A stretch of 64,000 nucleotides of DNA from Mycoplana dimorpha (GTDB lineage: Bacteria > Pseudomonadota > Alphaproteobacteria > Rhizobiales > Rhizobiaceae). Within the stretch, counting starts at the first letter, position 1, and every line of letters starts with the position of its first letter. The DNA lies in the NCBI RefSeq assembly GCF_003046475.1, contig NZ_PZZZ01000003.1:124001-188000 (forward strand), in the 5' to 3' direction. This document shows positions 19,440-27,503 of the stretch, piece after piece. The position numbers and the translations under genes are program-made. The notes under the pieces were generated by a model, which was not told the origin of the DNA, did not search any database, and saw only the letters and a list, made by a program, of their open reading frames with translations.

Positions 19440-20699
19440 CTATTTGGTGGGCAAGCCGGCCGGGGCAGGGGTAAGACGCGGCGCGGTCAGCTTTTCAAGA
19501 ACCGGATTAAAATGGTCGAAAACACGCCGAGCGAAGAGCGAAACCGACTTAATTATCACCTCGATGGAGGCTTCCATTTCCGTCTCGTCATCAAGCTGTT
19601 CGCTGTAGATTTCCTTCTTTGCAAGACACATCCAGTCCTTTCCGACACGTGATGTGGGGCGGTGAAGGCGGTTCTTCTCCAAAATAGTGACGTATCGCTG
19701 GCGGATCCCCTCATCGCCTGGCCCGAGATAGAGGTATGCATTTATCCTGGGGCCTTCGCGTTTGAGCTCGAGCAAGATGAACCTTTTCGAGTCCGTCCAT
19801 TGGGAATTTTTGAAACCAGGCAGAGCATCCCAACTTTCAAATGCCAGTCGGATGATCGTTTTGTAATCGGCATCTAATACCATCTCGACATCGAGTTCCT
19901 TCAATGTCTTGATAAATTCCATACGTCGATCTTTTAGTGCTTCGAAAAGGTTACCAGTTGCATCTGGTCTGCGATCAGCAAGGAATTCAAGAGCTTCACT
20001 ATGCTGAGCCCATAATTTCCGCGCTATTTCTTCCAACCGGCGATCTTCCAAGTGGTGCCTCCTAAGCATCCGCAAATAGGACCGTAGCATCTCTGCCGCG
20101 GGGCTATCGTTGGGCTGGTTCGCTAAGATTTGTAAGTGCTCGACAAGATCGCCAATTCGCAGCGGTTCCCAGTGGTCGACATCTATGGGAACTTCCTCGT
20201 GCTTGGTGAGGAAGATATTGATGTGCTTCCATCCCTGGGAGCGGGGCCATTCTTGTTCCGTGATTCTTCGGTAGCGCTCTAGCTGGTCGTGACCTTGGCT
20301 TGAGTCAATCTTAAGCTCTATGGGGATCACGATCTTCGAAGATCGCAACACAATGAGGAGATCTATGTTTCGCCACTCCCGGCGGACGTCCGCTTGATCG
20401 ATATCCATCAAGTGAACGTCCAGAGCCTTCAAGCTGAATTCGCTTTGAAGGCTGACACATTTCTGAGTAATACACATCAGGAATGCGCGAAGGACTTGGG
20501 TGTTGAAGCCGTGAGGGCGTCCGGGGCTCAATAGGTAGGAAAGGTAATTTCCATGCCTCACCTCTGAACGGACCATTCCTAGGGCTTCGAAAGGGCAATA
20601 CTGATCGAACTCTCTCTCCAGCTCAGCAAAATTGGCGTCTTCGAGCAGCAGCTTCTCAAGCTGGTTTTCCATTTCCGTCGTGTCTGCTGCCAATGCCAT
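19440..20699 (-). CDS. PD-(D/E)XK nuclease superfamily protein
   Basis: About 419 residues from ATG 20699. The pattern matches the PD-(D/E)XK-type family PF14281: an N-terminal helical part, YLLSPGRPHGFNTQVLRAFL, then the core RNIDLLIVL...IVIPIELKIDSSQGHDQLERYR with the catalytic D and E-x-K. A C-terminal domain of about 170 residues is unassigned. The start is uncertain (GTG 20861, ATG 20699 or ATG 20672). It is an orphan with no methyltransferase beside it; such genes are common in islands and may be defence-related. Codon use and GC look lower than the housekeeping block. Confidence 0.75.
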   Translation of the reverse strand: MALAADTTEMENQLEKLLLEDANFAELEREFDQYCPFEALGMVRSEVRHGNYLSYLLSPGRPHGFNTQVLRAFLMCITQKCVSLQSEFSLKALDVHLMDIDQADVRREWRNIDLLIVLRSSKIVIPIELKIDSSQGHDQLERYRRITEQEWPRSQGWKHINIFLTKHEEVPIDVDHWEPLRIGDLVEHLQILANQPNDSPAAEMLRSYLRMLRRHHLEDRRLEEIARKLWAQHSEALEFLADRRPDATGNLFEALKDRRMEFIKTLKELDVEMVLDADYKTIIRLAFESWDALPGFKNSQWTDSKRFILLELKREGPRINAYLYLGPGDEGIRQRYVTILEKNRLHRPTSRVGKDWMCLAKKEIYSEQLDDETEMEASIEVIIKSVSLFARRVFDHFNPVLEKLTAPRLTPAPAGLPTK

Positions 20700-21087
20700 T
20701 CCTCTGCATTTTTTGGGTCGCGTGCGGTGGCTACACTCTTGGCGTGATTCTTGGTTGCGAACAATCGTGATTCGAGAGGAAGCTTGGAGCGCCGGGATAA
20801 AGCTTCGTTCCCCTCCGGGGGGGGCTGCCGATAGGAGGACGGGTGCATTCGCCTTGCTCACATCATGAGGCTTCGCATTCTCAATCGGCGCTTGAGAGAG
20901 AATGAGAGTGTTCAGATATGAAGAGCTCTCCTGATGCCTTCCTGGAAGCCGACCGACCCGGAGAACCTCAAGATCGACGCCCTAGCATGCACAGAGACGA
21001 GCACGACAGCTGAAATTATAGCGAGCGCACTCACAGGCCAACCTCGTTAGCAGACGCAGAGGCAGCTAGAGAGGATGAATTAATCCA
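20700..21087. other. Intergenic stretch without recognised genes
   Basis: This 388-bp stretch lies between the nuclease gene and the terminator of the outer-membrane protein gene. It may include extra N-terminal codons of the nuclease if GTG 20861 is used. I see no RNA gene, repeat or protein family here. Confidence 0.4.
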
Positions 21088-21118
21088 TAAAAAAAGCCCT
21101 CCGGATGGTCCGGAGGGC
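21088..21118 (-). terminator. Rho-independent terminator of the outer-membrane protein gene
   Basis: A perfect 10-bp stem GCCCTCCGGA / TCCGGAGGGC (21096-21105 and 21109-21118) with a 3-nt loop is followed on the minus strand by seven T residues (21089-21095 read as A on the plus strand). Classic intrinsic terminator. Confidence 0.92.
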
Positions 21119-21156
21119 GCATTGATCCGCTCATTGAGGTGGCGCCTGGTGGCAAA

Positions 21157-21801
21157 TTAGAACTTCACGCCGATGCCGAGCGTAACCTGATGCTGGTCGA
21201 GATCGACGTTCACACCCTGGATGTCCTTATCGCCGAAATCGTTGTAGCGATATTCTGCGCGCCCGAAGATGTTATTCGTGAAGGCGTAGTCCGCTCCGGC
21301 GCCGATGGTCCAGCCGTTGAAAACTTCCGTTTCCTTGTCGAAGCCGGGAACGTCGACGAAGCCACGGGTCGCCGTCCAGCCTGCCGTCGCGTAGATCAGC
21401 GCTGAATCGAACGCGTAGCCGGCGCGGCCGCGGACCGAGCCGGAGACGTCGGTGCCCACTTCCGCGGTGGTGCCGAAGATGTCGTAGTTGTTGTCGTTCC
21501 AGTTGTAGGAGACGTCACCCTCGACGCCAAAGACCCAATTGCCCTGTTGGAAATTGTAGCCGGCAAAACCGCCAATCAGTCCACCGTTGAAGTCCTCGGA
21601 TGCGCTTGCACCGGGAATGCTGAAATCGCCGTTCAACCACGCACCGCCGCCCTGCAGACCGACGTAGCCGCCGGTCCATGAGAACGCGGGGGAAGCTTCA
21701 ACCTGCGGCGCCGGCTCCTGATAGGAAACGACATCAGCAGCGAGCGCCGGTGCCGCGACCAGTGCGAGAAGGGCAGTTGAGGTCAAGAATTTCATCGACA
21801 T
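21157..21801 (-). CDS. Outer-membrane beta-barrel protein (Omp25/31 family)
   Basis: A 214-residue porin-like protein. A signal peptide (MKFLTSTALLALVAAPALAA) precedes FSWTGGYVGLQGGGAW and alternating beta strands, and the protein ends in TLGIGVKF with the terminal Phe used for barrel assembly. ATG 21801 has AAGGAG at good spacing; the next ATG (MKFL) is two codons later. It has its own terminator and an AT-rich upstream region, so it is probably monocistronic. Family members are abundant surface proteins of rhizobia and Brucella. Confidence 0.92.
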   Translation of the reverse strand: MSMKFLTSTALLALVAAPALAADVVSYQEPAPQVEASPAFSWTGGYVGLQGGGAWLNGDFSIPGASASEDFNGGLIGGFAGYNFQQGNWVFGVEGDVSYNWNDNNYDIFGTTAEVGTDVSGSVRGRAGYAFDSALIYATAGWTATRGFVDVPGFDKETEVFNGWTIGAGADYAFTNNIFGRAEYRYNDFGDKDIQGVNVDLDQHQVTLGIGVKF

Positions 21802-22663
21802 TTGTATACTCCTTGTATGCTGGCCTCCGAATAGCAACTTGCCGCCTCAGGGTCTGTAGTAAAATTGCCACAGGGAGGCGTGAGGCGCTACTGCATCCCA
21901 ACGTAATCATATATCTCGCCTTCTTTCGGTAGGGCTGCAAGCAACGACCGTTTGTCTCTGCAAAAATAAATAGTTTATACATAAATATACAGGATTACCC
22001 CAGGCTGGGTATAACATGATGAATACTTGTTAACTGTAAACTGCTGCGTAATCATCAGGATGACGCGCCTCTGTAGTTGGTTTTTTCTTGGGCATCGTGA
22101 AAATTTTACAGACAGCCCGCGCCACCCCGCGCGGCGCCCGCGATTAACGCCGGCTGCTGCCTATGAGCGACGGCAATGGCCGGTGCATCACTGGGCCCGG
22201 TGATGCTGGCCGTGAGTGATTGCGCAGAGCGGATGCCAGACGCGCTGCCAATCGCCTGCATGAGACGTTGGAAAGCATCCCTGGGAAGCGGTCCGCACGA
22301 CTCACTTGGGCGCGCGCTCTCGCAGCAAACCTCCTTCGGCCGGACCGAAACGCACTTACATTTTCTTCATGCGCAAAGCGTCTGGGCGCATCGAAACGTC
22401 GCAATCCAATTTCAGCACCCTTGCAGACGGCCCTGACGATCCCAGGCAAGCGCTCCTCAACGCAACACGGGCCTGACCGTTTTCACTCTGGAGGCCAGTG
22501 ACAAGCTGACGGGATGGCCGTCTGTTTCGATGGTAGAGTTGAAGCAGGAAAAGCCAGGGAAGCAGCTTCACCGCGGTCGCCACACTCGGCGAATATCTGT
22601 CCCAAAATCATTCTGGGATTTACAATGCGGTCGCGCCAGATCCACGCATAGTGAGGCTCAGCC
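21802..22663. other. 862-bp intergenic region
   Basis: The part next to the porin gene (about 21840-22060) is AT-rich and should hold its promoter, with TTTATACATAAATATAC near 21973. The remainder (22080-22660) contains only overlapping open frames with no family resemblance and no supported starts. I annotate no gene in it. Confidence 0.4.
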
Positions 22664-22876
22664 ATGCCGACGTTCACAGTCACGACAACCCTTAAGGTAG
22701 AAGCAGACACCGCCGAGGAGGCTGCCCTGCTGATGTATCGCGCGCTGACCAGAGCGGCGCCTGTGGGCTACCTGGTGACGGACGAGACGAGGGCAACGAC
22801 GGAGTTGGTGCTCGATCGGGAAAGGGCAGACGAATACGCGGTGACCGATCACACCGCCGATCCTGGGAACTGGTAG
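22664..22876 (+). CDS. Small hypothetical protein
   Basis: A 70-residue protein (MPTFTVTTTLKVEADTAEEA...). TGAGGC lies about 7 bases before ATG 22664. The predicted beta-alpha pattern, with a TTTLKVEADTAEEAALLMYRAL strand-helix unit, is regular and protein-like. No family recognised. It lies just upstream of the integrase remnant. Confidence 0.55.
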   Translation: MPTFTVTTTLKVEADTAEEAALLMYRALTRAAPVGYLVTDETRATTELVLDRERADEYAVTDHTADPGNW

Positions 22877-22927
22877 CTGACTCAAGCACTGGGATGATCC
22901 GGGAGCTGGGGATGCTGGCGAGCGCCG

Positions 22928-23394
22928 ATGATCCGAAAGCTCAGGGGACGCTGGCAAGCCCAGGTCCGCCGACGCGGCATGAAACCTCGCTGCAAATCTT
23001 TCGACACGAAGCAGGAGGCCGAGAAGTGGGCGCGCGACTTGAAGCTCAGGTCGATCGCTTCGGTGCCGCACCGGACACCAAAATCCTTGAGACCACCACG
23101 CTCGGCGAACTCCTCGAGCGCTACCAGCGCGAGGTCTCGCCGACCAAGCGCGGCTCGCTCCAGGAGATACAGCGGATCGGACGGCGAGGTGGACTTCGCA
23201 TAAGCAAGGTTGGCACTGGCATCTACTGGACGCTGCAGCGCTGGAACAAGGACGCAGGCGAGGAGATCGTCATCGACATGAACGCTCACAAAGGCGAGCA
23301 GGACGACTATCTCGACAGGACGCAGGCGCTCAAGCTGCACGAGACGTTCTGGATCGAGCCGGCTGCCATCATTCGCTCGATGCTCGGCGTGTAA
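22928..23394 (+). pseudogene. Integrase remnant: frameshifted partial copy of the tyrosine recombinase N-terminus
   Basis: From ATG 22928 the sequence encodes MIRKLRGRWQAQVRRRGMKP, nearly identical to residues 3-22 of the intact integrase at 25294. One base is missing at about 23038 (GAC-TTG against GAT-CTT-G), after which homology continues in another frame (EAQVDRFGAAPDTKILETTT...QEIQRI) to about 23180 and then stops. The remaining 70 or so codons (RRGGLRISKVGTGIYWTLQ... to 23394) do not match the integrase and are unassigned. The catalytic domain is absent, so this copy cannot recombine. Confidence 0.85.
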
Positions 23395-23455
23395 GTAGGC
23401 ACTAATATGCAACTTTCAGTGGAACGGAAGCACATGCTGCCGCGTTGGGCCCGTT

Positions 23456-23479
23456 TATGTCGACCGTCCGGTCGACATA
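23456..23479. repeat. Perfect 10-bp inverted repeat upstream of a small gene
   Basis: TATGTCGACC at 23456-23465 and GGTCGACATA at 23470-23479 are separated by GTCC. It ends just before the GGAGAGGAG ribosome-binding region of the next gene. It could be an operator or a 5'-UTR hairpin. Confidence 0.6.
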
Positions 23480-23495
23480 GGAGAGGAGACCAGGC

Positions 23496-23726
23496 ATGTT
23501 GAAATCGGAAGACCAGCGCGCACTCAGGATCGCCGAGAAGACCGTCAAGGCGCACATTCAGATAGCCATGGAGGCACTGGTGTCTCTGGAGAACGAGAAT
23601 GTCTCGCCGCTCAACCCCATCGCCGATGCGTTAATGAGCCATACGGAGTCGCTGGCGCAGCTCTCCGAGCTCCTGCGAGGTTACGACGACCACATGGCAC
23701 AGCAGCGCGCAAAGAAGCTCCACTGA
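23496..23726 (+). CDS. Small hypothetical helical protein
   Basis: A 76-residue, almost entirely helical and acidic/basic-patterned protein (MLKSEDQRALRIAEKTVKAH...). A strong GGAGAGGAG precedes ATG 23496, and a perfect hairpin sits immediately upstream. No family recognised. Confidence 0.6.
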   Translation: MLKSEDQRALRIAEKTVKAHIQIAMEALVSLENENVSPLNPIADALMSHTESLAQLSELLRGYDDHMAQQRAKKLH

Positions 23727-23833
23727 CCAGGCAAACTGCTAGGCGCTCCTCGAGGGCGCCTCTCTGCCGGCCGATCCCATGGATTGCCGCTTGCACGCCC
23801 TATGGGTCGGTTGGTCGAATTTCACTCCTACCC

Positions 23834-25129
23834 TCAATCAAGGCTGAGTATTTTTGCGGGCGAGAACGATTCCAACGTCTTGAATCCACTAACCATGTTT
23901 TTCCCGAACATTGGTTTTCCGATCGCGCCTTTGAGCCAGCACTCTTTTTTTGCCTTAATGTAGGTGAAGGCAATGCATTGTCTGTCGTCCACGCAGGCTA
24001 ACCTACAATCGAGTGGCGTCCTCGCCGACCGGTGCGGATATCGCGAGAGATCACCGCCAGGCAAATCGACGTCATTGAAGAGAGCGCTTTGCGGATCGAT
24101 GGTCCCGAGAGTGAATGTCGGTGGATCTGGCTCGGCACCACTGAGAAAGCGACCGGAAAACGCCACGCTGTTTCCATCGGCCCTGCCAGCGCTCGCCTTT
24201 AGGAAGCAGTTCGGTCCCTTCCGGATCTTCGGATTGGTGTTGAAGGTAAAAGCCTTGCACTGCCCGTCCATGAGCAAGCAACTCTTTGCGCATGCTCCAG
24301 CGTCGTCGACTCGGATCGAGGAGATGTCGTCACCGAAGAGATCTAGGCCGGTGTAGATCGCGATTCTGTTTGGGCGCTTTGTGAACTCCTCAATAGGCGA
24401 CAGCTTCGCCTGAGGACTAGGGCCCGCCTCGAGAGAACTAGAACTAGTCGAGCCGGAGGTGGGCGCTTCGGGCAGCGTCGTTTTCGACACTTCGGTCGCA
24501 CTTGTGTCACCGCTCGCCGCAGGGACGGTAATGACCGTCGGAGTTTTCGGCGGATTGTCTCCAGAACGATTCAGGCCATAGCGGAGGATCTCGTCCTGGC
24601 TGAACACATGCATGTCGTCTGGTGGCGTCTTGAACATGACGTGCATCACGTCCATCGGCGTGTCGAAGCGATTCAGAACCTCGATGATGTCTGATATCGC
24701 GAGTTGCGCGCCGACGAGATCCGGCGAGTCGGAAGATATCTGATGAACGCCGAGCTCCCCGTCGACTTTGCGCTCTTTGCCGGCCAGAAAGATAAAGGAG
24801 CATGCTGAATAGCATTCACTTTCTTTGGGAATATACGTTGCGAGCTTTCGCTGATGGATATCGTCGGCAATCAGCAGTCCCATCTGGACGTTGCCACCAG
24901 GGCTGTTGAGTGTGACCAGCTTGGCGTTCGGCGCAGCCTGGAGCGCGCGCCGGAAGTTCAGCGCTGAGCCCGCATCGATCAACCCGTTCAGCGTGATCAG
25001 GTCTGGATTTGTGCTATCGACGACGAACGGGCCGAACGTCTGGTCTTCCGCAAATGCTCTCTCAGCCGCGGCCGCGACAAGCAACGTAGCGAAAACGCCC
25101 ATGACGGCGGAACGAATTGTTTTGCGCAT
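23834..25129 (-). CDS. Exported ClpP-like protein with two C-terminal PAN/apple domains
   Basis: A 431-residue exported protein. A signal peptide (MRKTIRSAVMGVFATLLVAA...AFA) precedes a ClpP/crotonase-fold domain of the COG3904 type: LVTLNSPGGNVQMGLLIADDI followed by CYSACSFIFLAGKERKV, where the Ser of SAC is the expected nucleophile. A Ser/Thr/Pro linker (about residues 200-245) leads to two Cys-rich PAN-like modules (CAKSCLLMDGQCKAFTFN...NCFLK and CRLACVDDRQCIAFTYIKAKKECWLKG). ATG 25129 is preceded by GAGGGG. Probable role: periplasmic proteolysis with carbohydrate- or protein-binding modules. It lies between the integrase copies. Confidence 0.8.
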   Translation of the reverse strand: MRKTIRSAVMGVFATLLVAAAAERAFAEDQTFGPFVVDSTNPDLITLNGLIDAGSALNFRRALQAAPNAKLVTLNSPGGNVQMGLLIADDIHQRKLATYIPKESECYSACSFIFLAGKERKVDGELGVHQISSDSPDLVGAQLAISDIIEVLNRFDTPMDVMHVMFKTPPDDMHVFSQDEILRYGLNRSGDNPPKTPTVITVPAASGDTSATEVSKTTLPEAPTSGSTSSSSLEAGPSPQAKLSPIEEFTKRPNRIAIYTGLDLFGDDISSIRVDDAGACAKSCLLMDGQCKAFTFNTNPKIRKGPNCFLKASAGRADGNSVAFSGRFLSGAEPDPPTFTLGTIDPQSALFNDVDLPGGDLSRYPHRSARTPLDCRLACVDDRQCIAFTYIKAKKECWLKGAIGKPMFGKNMVSGFKTLESFSPAKILSLD

Positions 25130-25293
25130 ACCTAGCCCCTCAGTCCATTCATGAGACAGTAACTGGCGCTTGCTGACAAGGATGGCAGGTGTCAACCGCA
25201 GCGAGCAGTTAATGTCTGCGTGCCGGGATAATCCTTGGTTCCCCTCTTGGGGCATCCTACGCGTGATCGACAGCAAAAACTGTTGGAGATCAC

Positions 25294-26286
25294 ATGGCGA
25301 CGATCAGAAAGCTCAGAGGACGGTGGCAGGCACAGGTGCGCCGACGCGGCATGAAACCTCGATGCAAGTCCTTTGACACGAAGCTGGAGGCCGAGAAGTG
25401 GGCACGCGATCTTGAAGCCCAGGTCGATCGCTTCGGTGCTGCACCGGATACTCGGATTCTCGAGAGCACAACGCTCGGCGAACTCCTGGAGCGCTATCAG
25501 CGCGAGGTCTCTCCGACGAAGCGCGGCTCGGTCCAGGAGATCCAGCGGATTGACGTGCTTCGTCGTCACGAACTCGCTTACCGGACCATCATCGGGCTCT
25601 GCCAGCAGGACATCGCCTCGTTTCGTGACGAGCGGCTCCGGGCGGTGGCACCATCTACCGCCGTGCGCGAACTGGCGATCCTCAGCCACGTCATCGAGGT
25701 CGCGATCCGAGATTGGGGCTTGCCGCTTGCCAGGAACGTCGTGAAGCTCGTGCGCCGCCCAGTCATTCGGAACGAGCGCAGCCGGCGACTGACGGGTGAC
25801 GAAGAGCAGCGTCTGCTCTACGGCTGCGACGCTGGACAGATCCCGTTCCTCAAGACGATCGTCATTCTCGCGATCGAGACCGGGATGCGCCGAGGGGAGA
25901 TCCTGGGACTAAGGTGGTGCGAAATCTCGCACAACCGGCGAGTGATCACGCTCGCCATGACCAAAAACGGCTCCGGACGCGAGGTGCCGCTGTCACAACG
26001 AGCGTTTAATGCCCTCACCACATGGAGAGACGCTGCCAATCCGGACGAGCAGCGGGTGTTTCCGATGGCGCCCGGAACGCTAGAACAAGCCTGGCGACGT
26101 CTTCTTACGAGATCGAACGTCAAGGCTCTGCGCTTCCACGATCTACGCCATGAGGCAGTTAGTCGGCTGTTCGAGCGTGGGCTAAACATGATCGAGGTCA
26201 GCAGCGTGTCGGGTCACAAAGAGCTCCGAATGCTCCGGCGCTATACCCACTTGAACGCTGATGACCTGGTCGGTCGCCTCGGGTAG
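25294..26286 (+). CDS. Tyrosine recombinase / phage-type integrase
   Basis: A 330-residue site-specific recombinase. The N-terminal SAM-like/AP2-type arm binding region (MATIRKLRGRWQAQVRRRGM) and core-binding domain precede a complete catalytic set: ETGMRRGEILGLRW (Arg I), LRFHDLRHEAVSRL (His-x-x-Arg), VSGHKELRMLRRY (His and the Tyr nucleophile in RRYTHLN). Intact and likely functional, but 6.3 kb from the tRNA-Ser, which is further than usual for a gene marking its own att site. A frameshifted partial copy lies 2.4 kb upstream. Confidence 0.93.
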   Translation: MATIRKLRGRWQAQVRRRGMKPRCKSFDTKLEAEKWARDLEAQVDRFGAAPDTRILESTTLGELLERYQREVSPTKRGSVQEIQRIDVLRRHELAYRTIIGLCQQDIASFRDERLRAVAPSTAVRELAILSHVIEVAIRDWGLPLARNVVKLVRRPVIRNERSRRLTGDEEQRLLYGCDAGQIPFLKTIVILAIETGMRRGEILGLRWCEISHNRRVITLAMTKNGSGREVPLSQRAFNALTTWRDAANPDEQRVFPMAPGTLEQAWRRLLTRSNVKALRFHDLRHEAVSRLFERGLNMIEVSSVSGHKELRMLRRYTHLNADDLVGRLG

Positions 26287-26297
26287 ATCGATCTACC
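26282..26297. repeat. 16-bp perfect palindrome over the integrase stop codon
   Basis: GGTAGATCGATCTACC is fully self-complementary and includes the TAG stop at 26284-26286. There is no T-tract after it. Possible roles are a recombinase-related site, an operator, or none. Confidence 0.55.
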
Positions 26298-26563
26298 GAC
26301 GCGCAACTCGTTCGGTGGCGATCGAAGTCCCAGAAAAAGGGCTCGACGCAGAACATGATGCCTCCTGCTGCCTGAGCAGATTTGGCCTGCGACTACCCAT
26401 CCCCTTGCTTCGAGGGGCGGGTATGGGAACATGTGCTGCCGAGCACACGACACCGCACAGAGGCAGCAGCAGCCTTTCAGGAGCTCGCCTTCGCACACCT
26501 CGCCATCGAGGAAGAGAACCGCCTAGTTACACTCTCGGCAGCAGAGCCACGCCAAGCACTAGG

Positions 26564-26917
26564 CTATGGGCAGGGAAACGTTTGGATCAATGCTCCCAGC
26601 ATTGCGTAGCCAATCAAGCCGGCCGGCATCGAGGCAAGAGCAGGACTCCTTCTCGCTCGATTAGCCAGGATCTCGACATATTGGTCTCCGGTGAAAGCCA
26701 TCTTCTCAGGCGGACAATAGAGCTCCGGCTGCTTGACCGCATATAAGTGCAAATTGACGCCTTCCATGCCCCGACCGGCACCTTCGATAACGCGGCGATA
26801 GCCGACGTTTGTCTCAGCCGCCTGGACGAAATCACCAACGGTCAACACTTCGGCCACGGCAAAATTCACCGTAGAGAGCACGGCACACACCGCGCCAATG
26901 ATCACCTTCGATCGCAT
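26564..26917 (-). CDS. Exported Rap1a/Tai-like domain protein
   Basis: A 117-residue exported protein: signal peptide MRSKVIIGAVCAVLSTVNFAVA, then a compact domain with VGDFVQAAETN, LYCPPEKM, TGDQYVEILANRAR, AGLIGYAMLGALIQTFPC. The final layout (CPP ... helix ... L-x-x-x-FPC) resembles the Rap1a/Tai immunity family, in which two Cys form a disulphide. ATG 26917 follows GGGGGC. If the family call holds, it could neutralise a type VI amidase effector, but no effector gene is nearby. Confidence 0.55.
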   Translation of the reverse strand: MRSKVIIGAVCAVLSTVNFAVAEVLTVGDFVQAAETNVGYRRVIEGAGRGMEGVNLHLYAVKQPELYCPPEKMAFTGDQYVEILANRARRSPALASMPAGLIGYAMLGALIQTFPCP

Positions 26918-27047
26918 AAGCCCCCCGCGATCGACCAGGAGACTCTCTGGCGCGTTTGGCCATGCCCGGTGCTGTAATGCAACGTTAGAGCGCTCGGCGC
27001 CAGCCGATGAGCGGCTGTGAGTCAACCAGAAGCGTTTCCTTCAGCAA

Positions 27048-27503
27048 TCAAGCCTTCTTCTTTGACCCAGAGTGCTTGACCCGGATCCGGAGTGGCTTAC
27101 CCTCGGGCTGATCGACGGTCTTTTGCTCGCCAAAGCCGAAAACGTCCACACCCTGCTCACGGATCCGCGAAGCGAGGCGAGTAAAATCACTGTCAGAAGA
27201 CACCAGGCAGAAGCCGTCGAAGCGTCCGCTGTGCAGCAGATCCATCGCGTCGATGACGAGCGTTATATCGGAGGCGTTCTTGCCGGTCGTGTAGGCGAAC
27301 TGCTGCTGTGGAATGATCGCATGGTTCGAGAGCACATCGATCCAGGCCTTCGAGCGTGCAAGCGCAAAGTCGCCATAGATGCGGCGGACGCTCGCCTCTC
27401 CGATCTTGGCGATCTCCTCGAACAGGCCGTCGACGATCTTTGCCGAAGCGTTGTCGGCGTCAATGAGGACGGCAAGGCGCGGGGAACGAGGTTCAGCTGG
27501 CAT
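27048..27503 (-). CDS. NYN domain protein (LabA/DUF88 family, PIN-like nuclease fold)
   Basis: A 151-residue protein with LAVLIDADNASAKIVDGL, SDITLVIDAMDLLHS and FCLVSSDSDFTRLASRIREQG, the acidic residues that form the metal site of NYN ribonucleases. After FGFGEQKT the usual continuation is replaced by a short basic tail (KPLRIRVKHSGSKKKA), and the LOTUS/OST-HTH domain common in this family is absent. The start ATG overlaps the end of the DUF429 gene by 11 bp, so the two are coupled. Confidence 0.82.
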   Translation of the reverse strand: MPAEPRSPRLAVLIDADNASAKIVDGLFEEIAKIGEASVRRIYGDFALARSKAWIDVLSNHAIIPQQQFAYTTGKNASDITLVIDAMDLLHSGRFDGFCLVSSDSDFTRLASRIREQGVDVFGFGEQKTVDQPEGKPLRIRVKHSGSKKKA

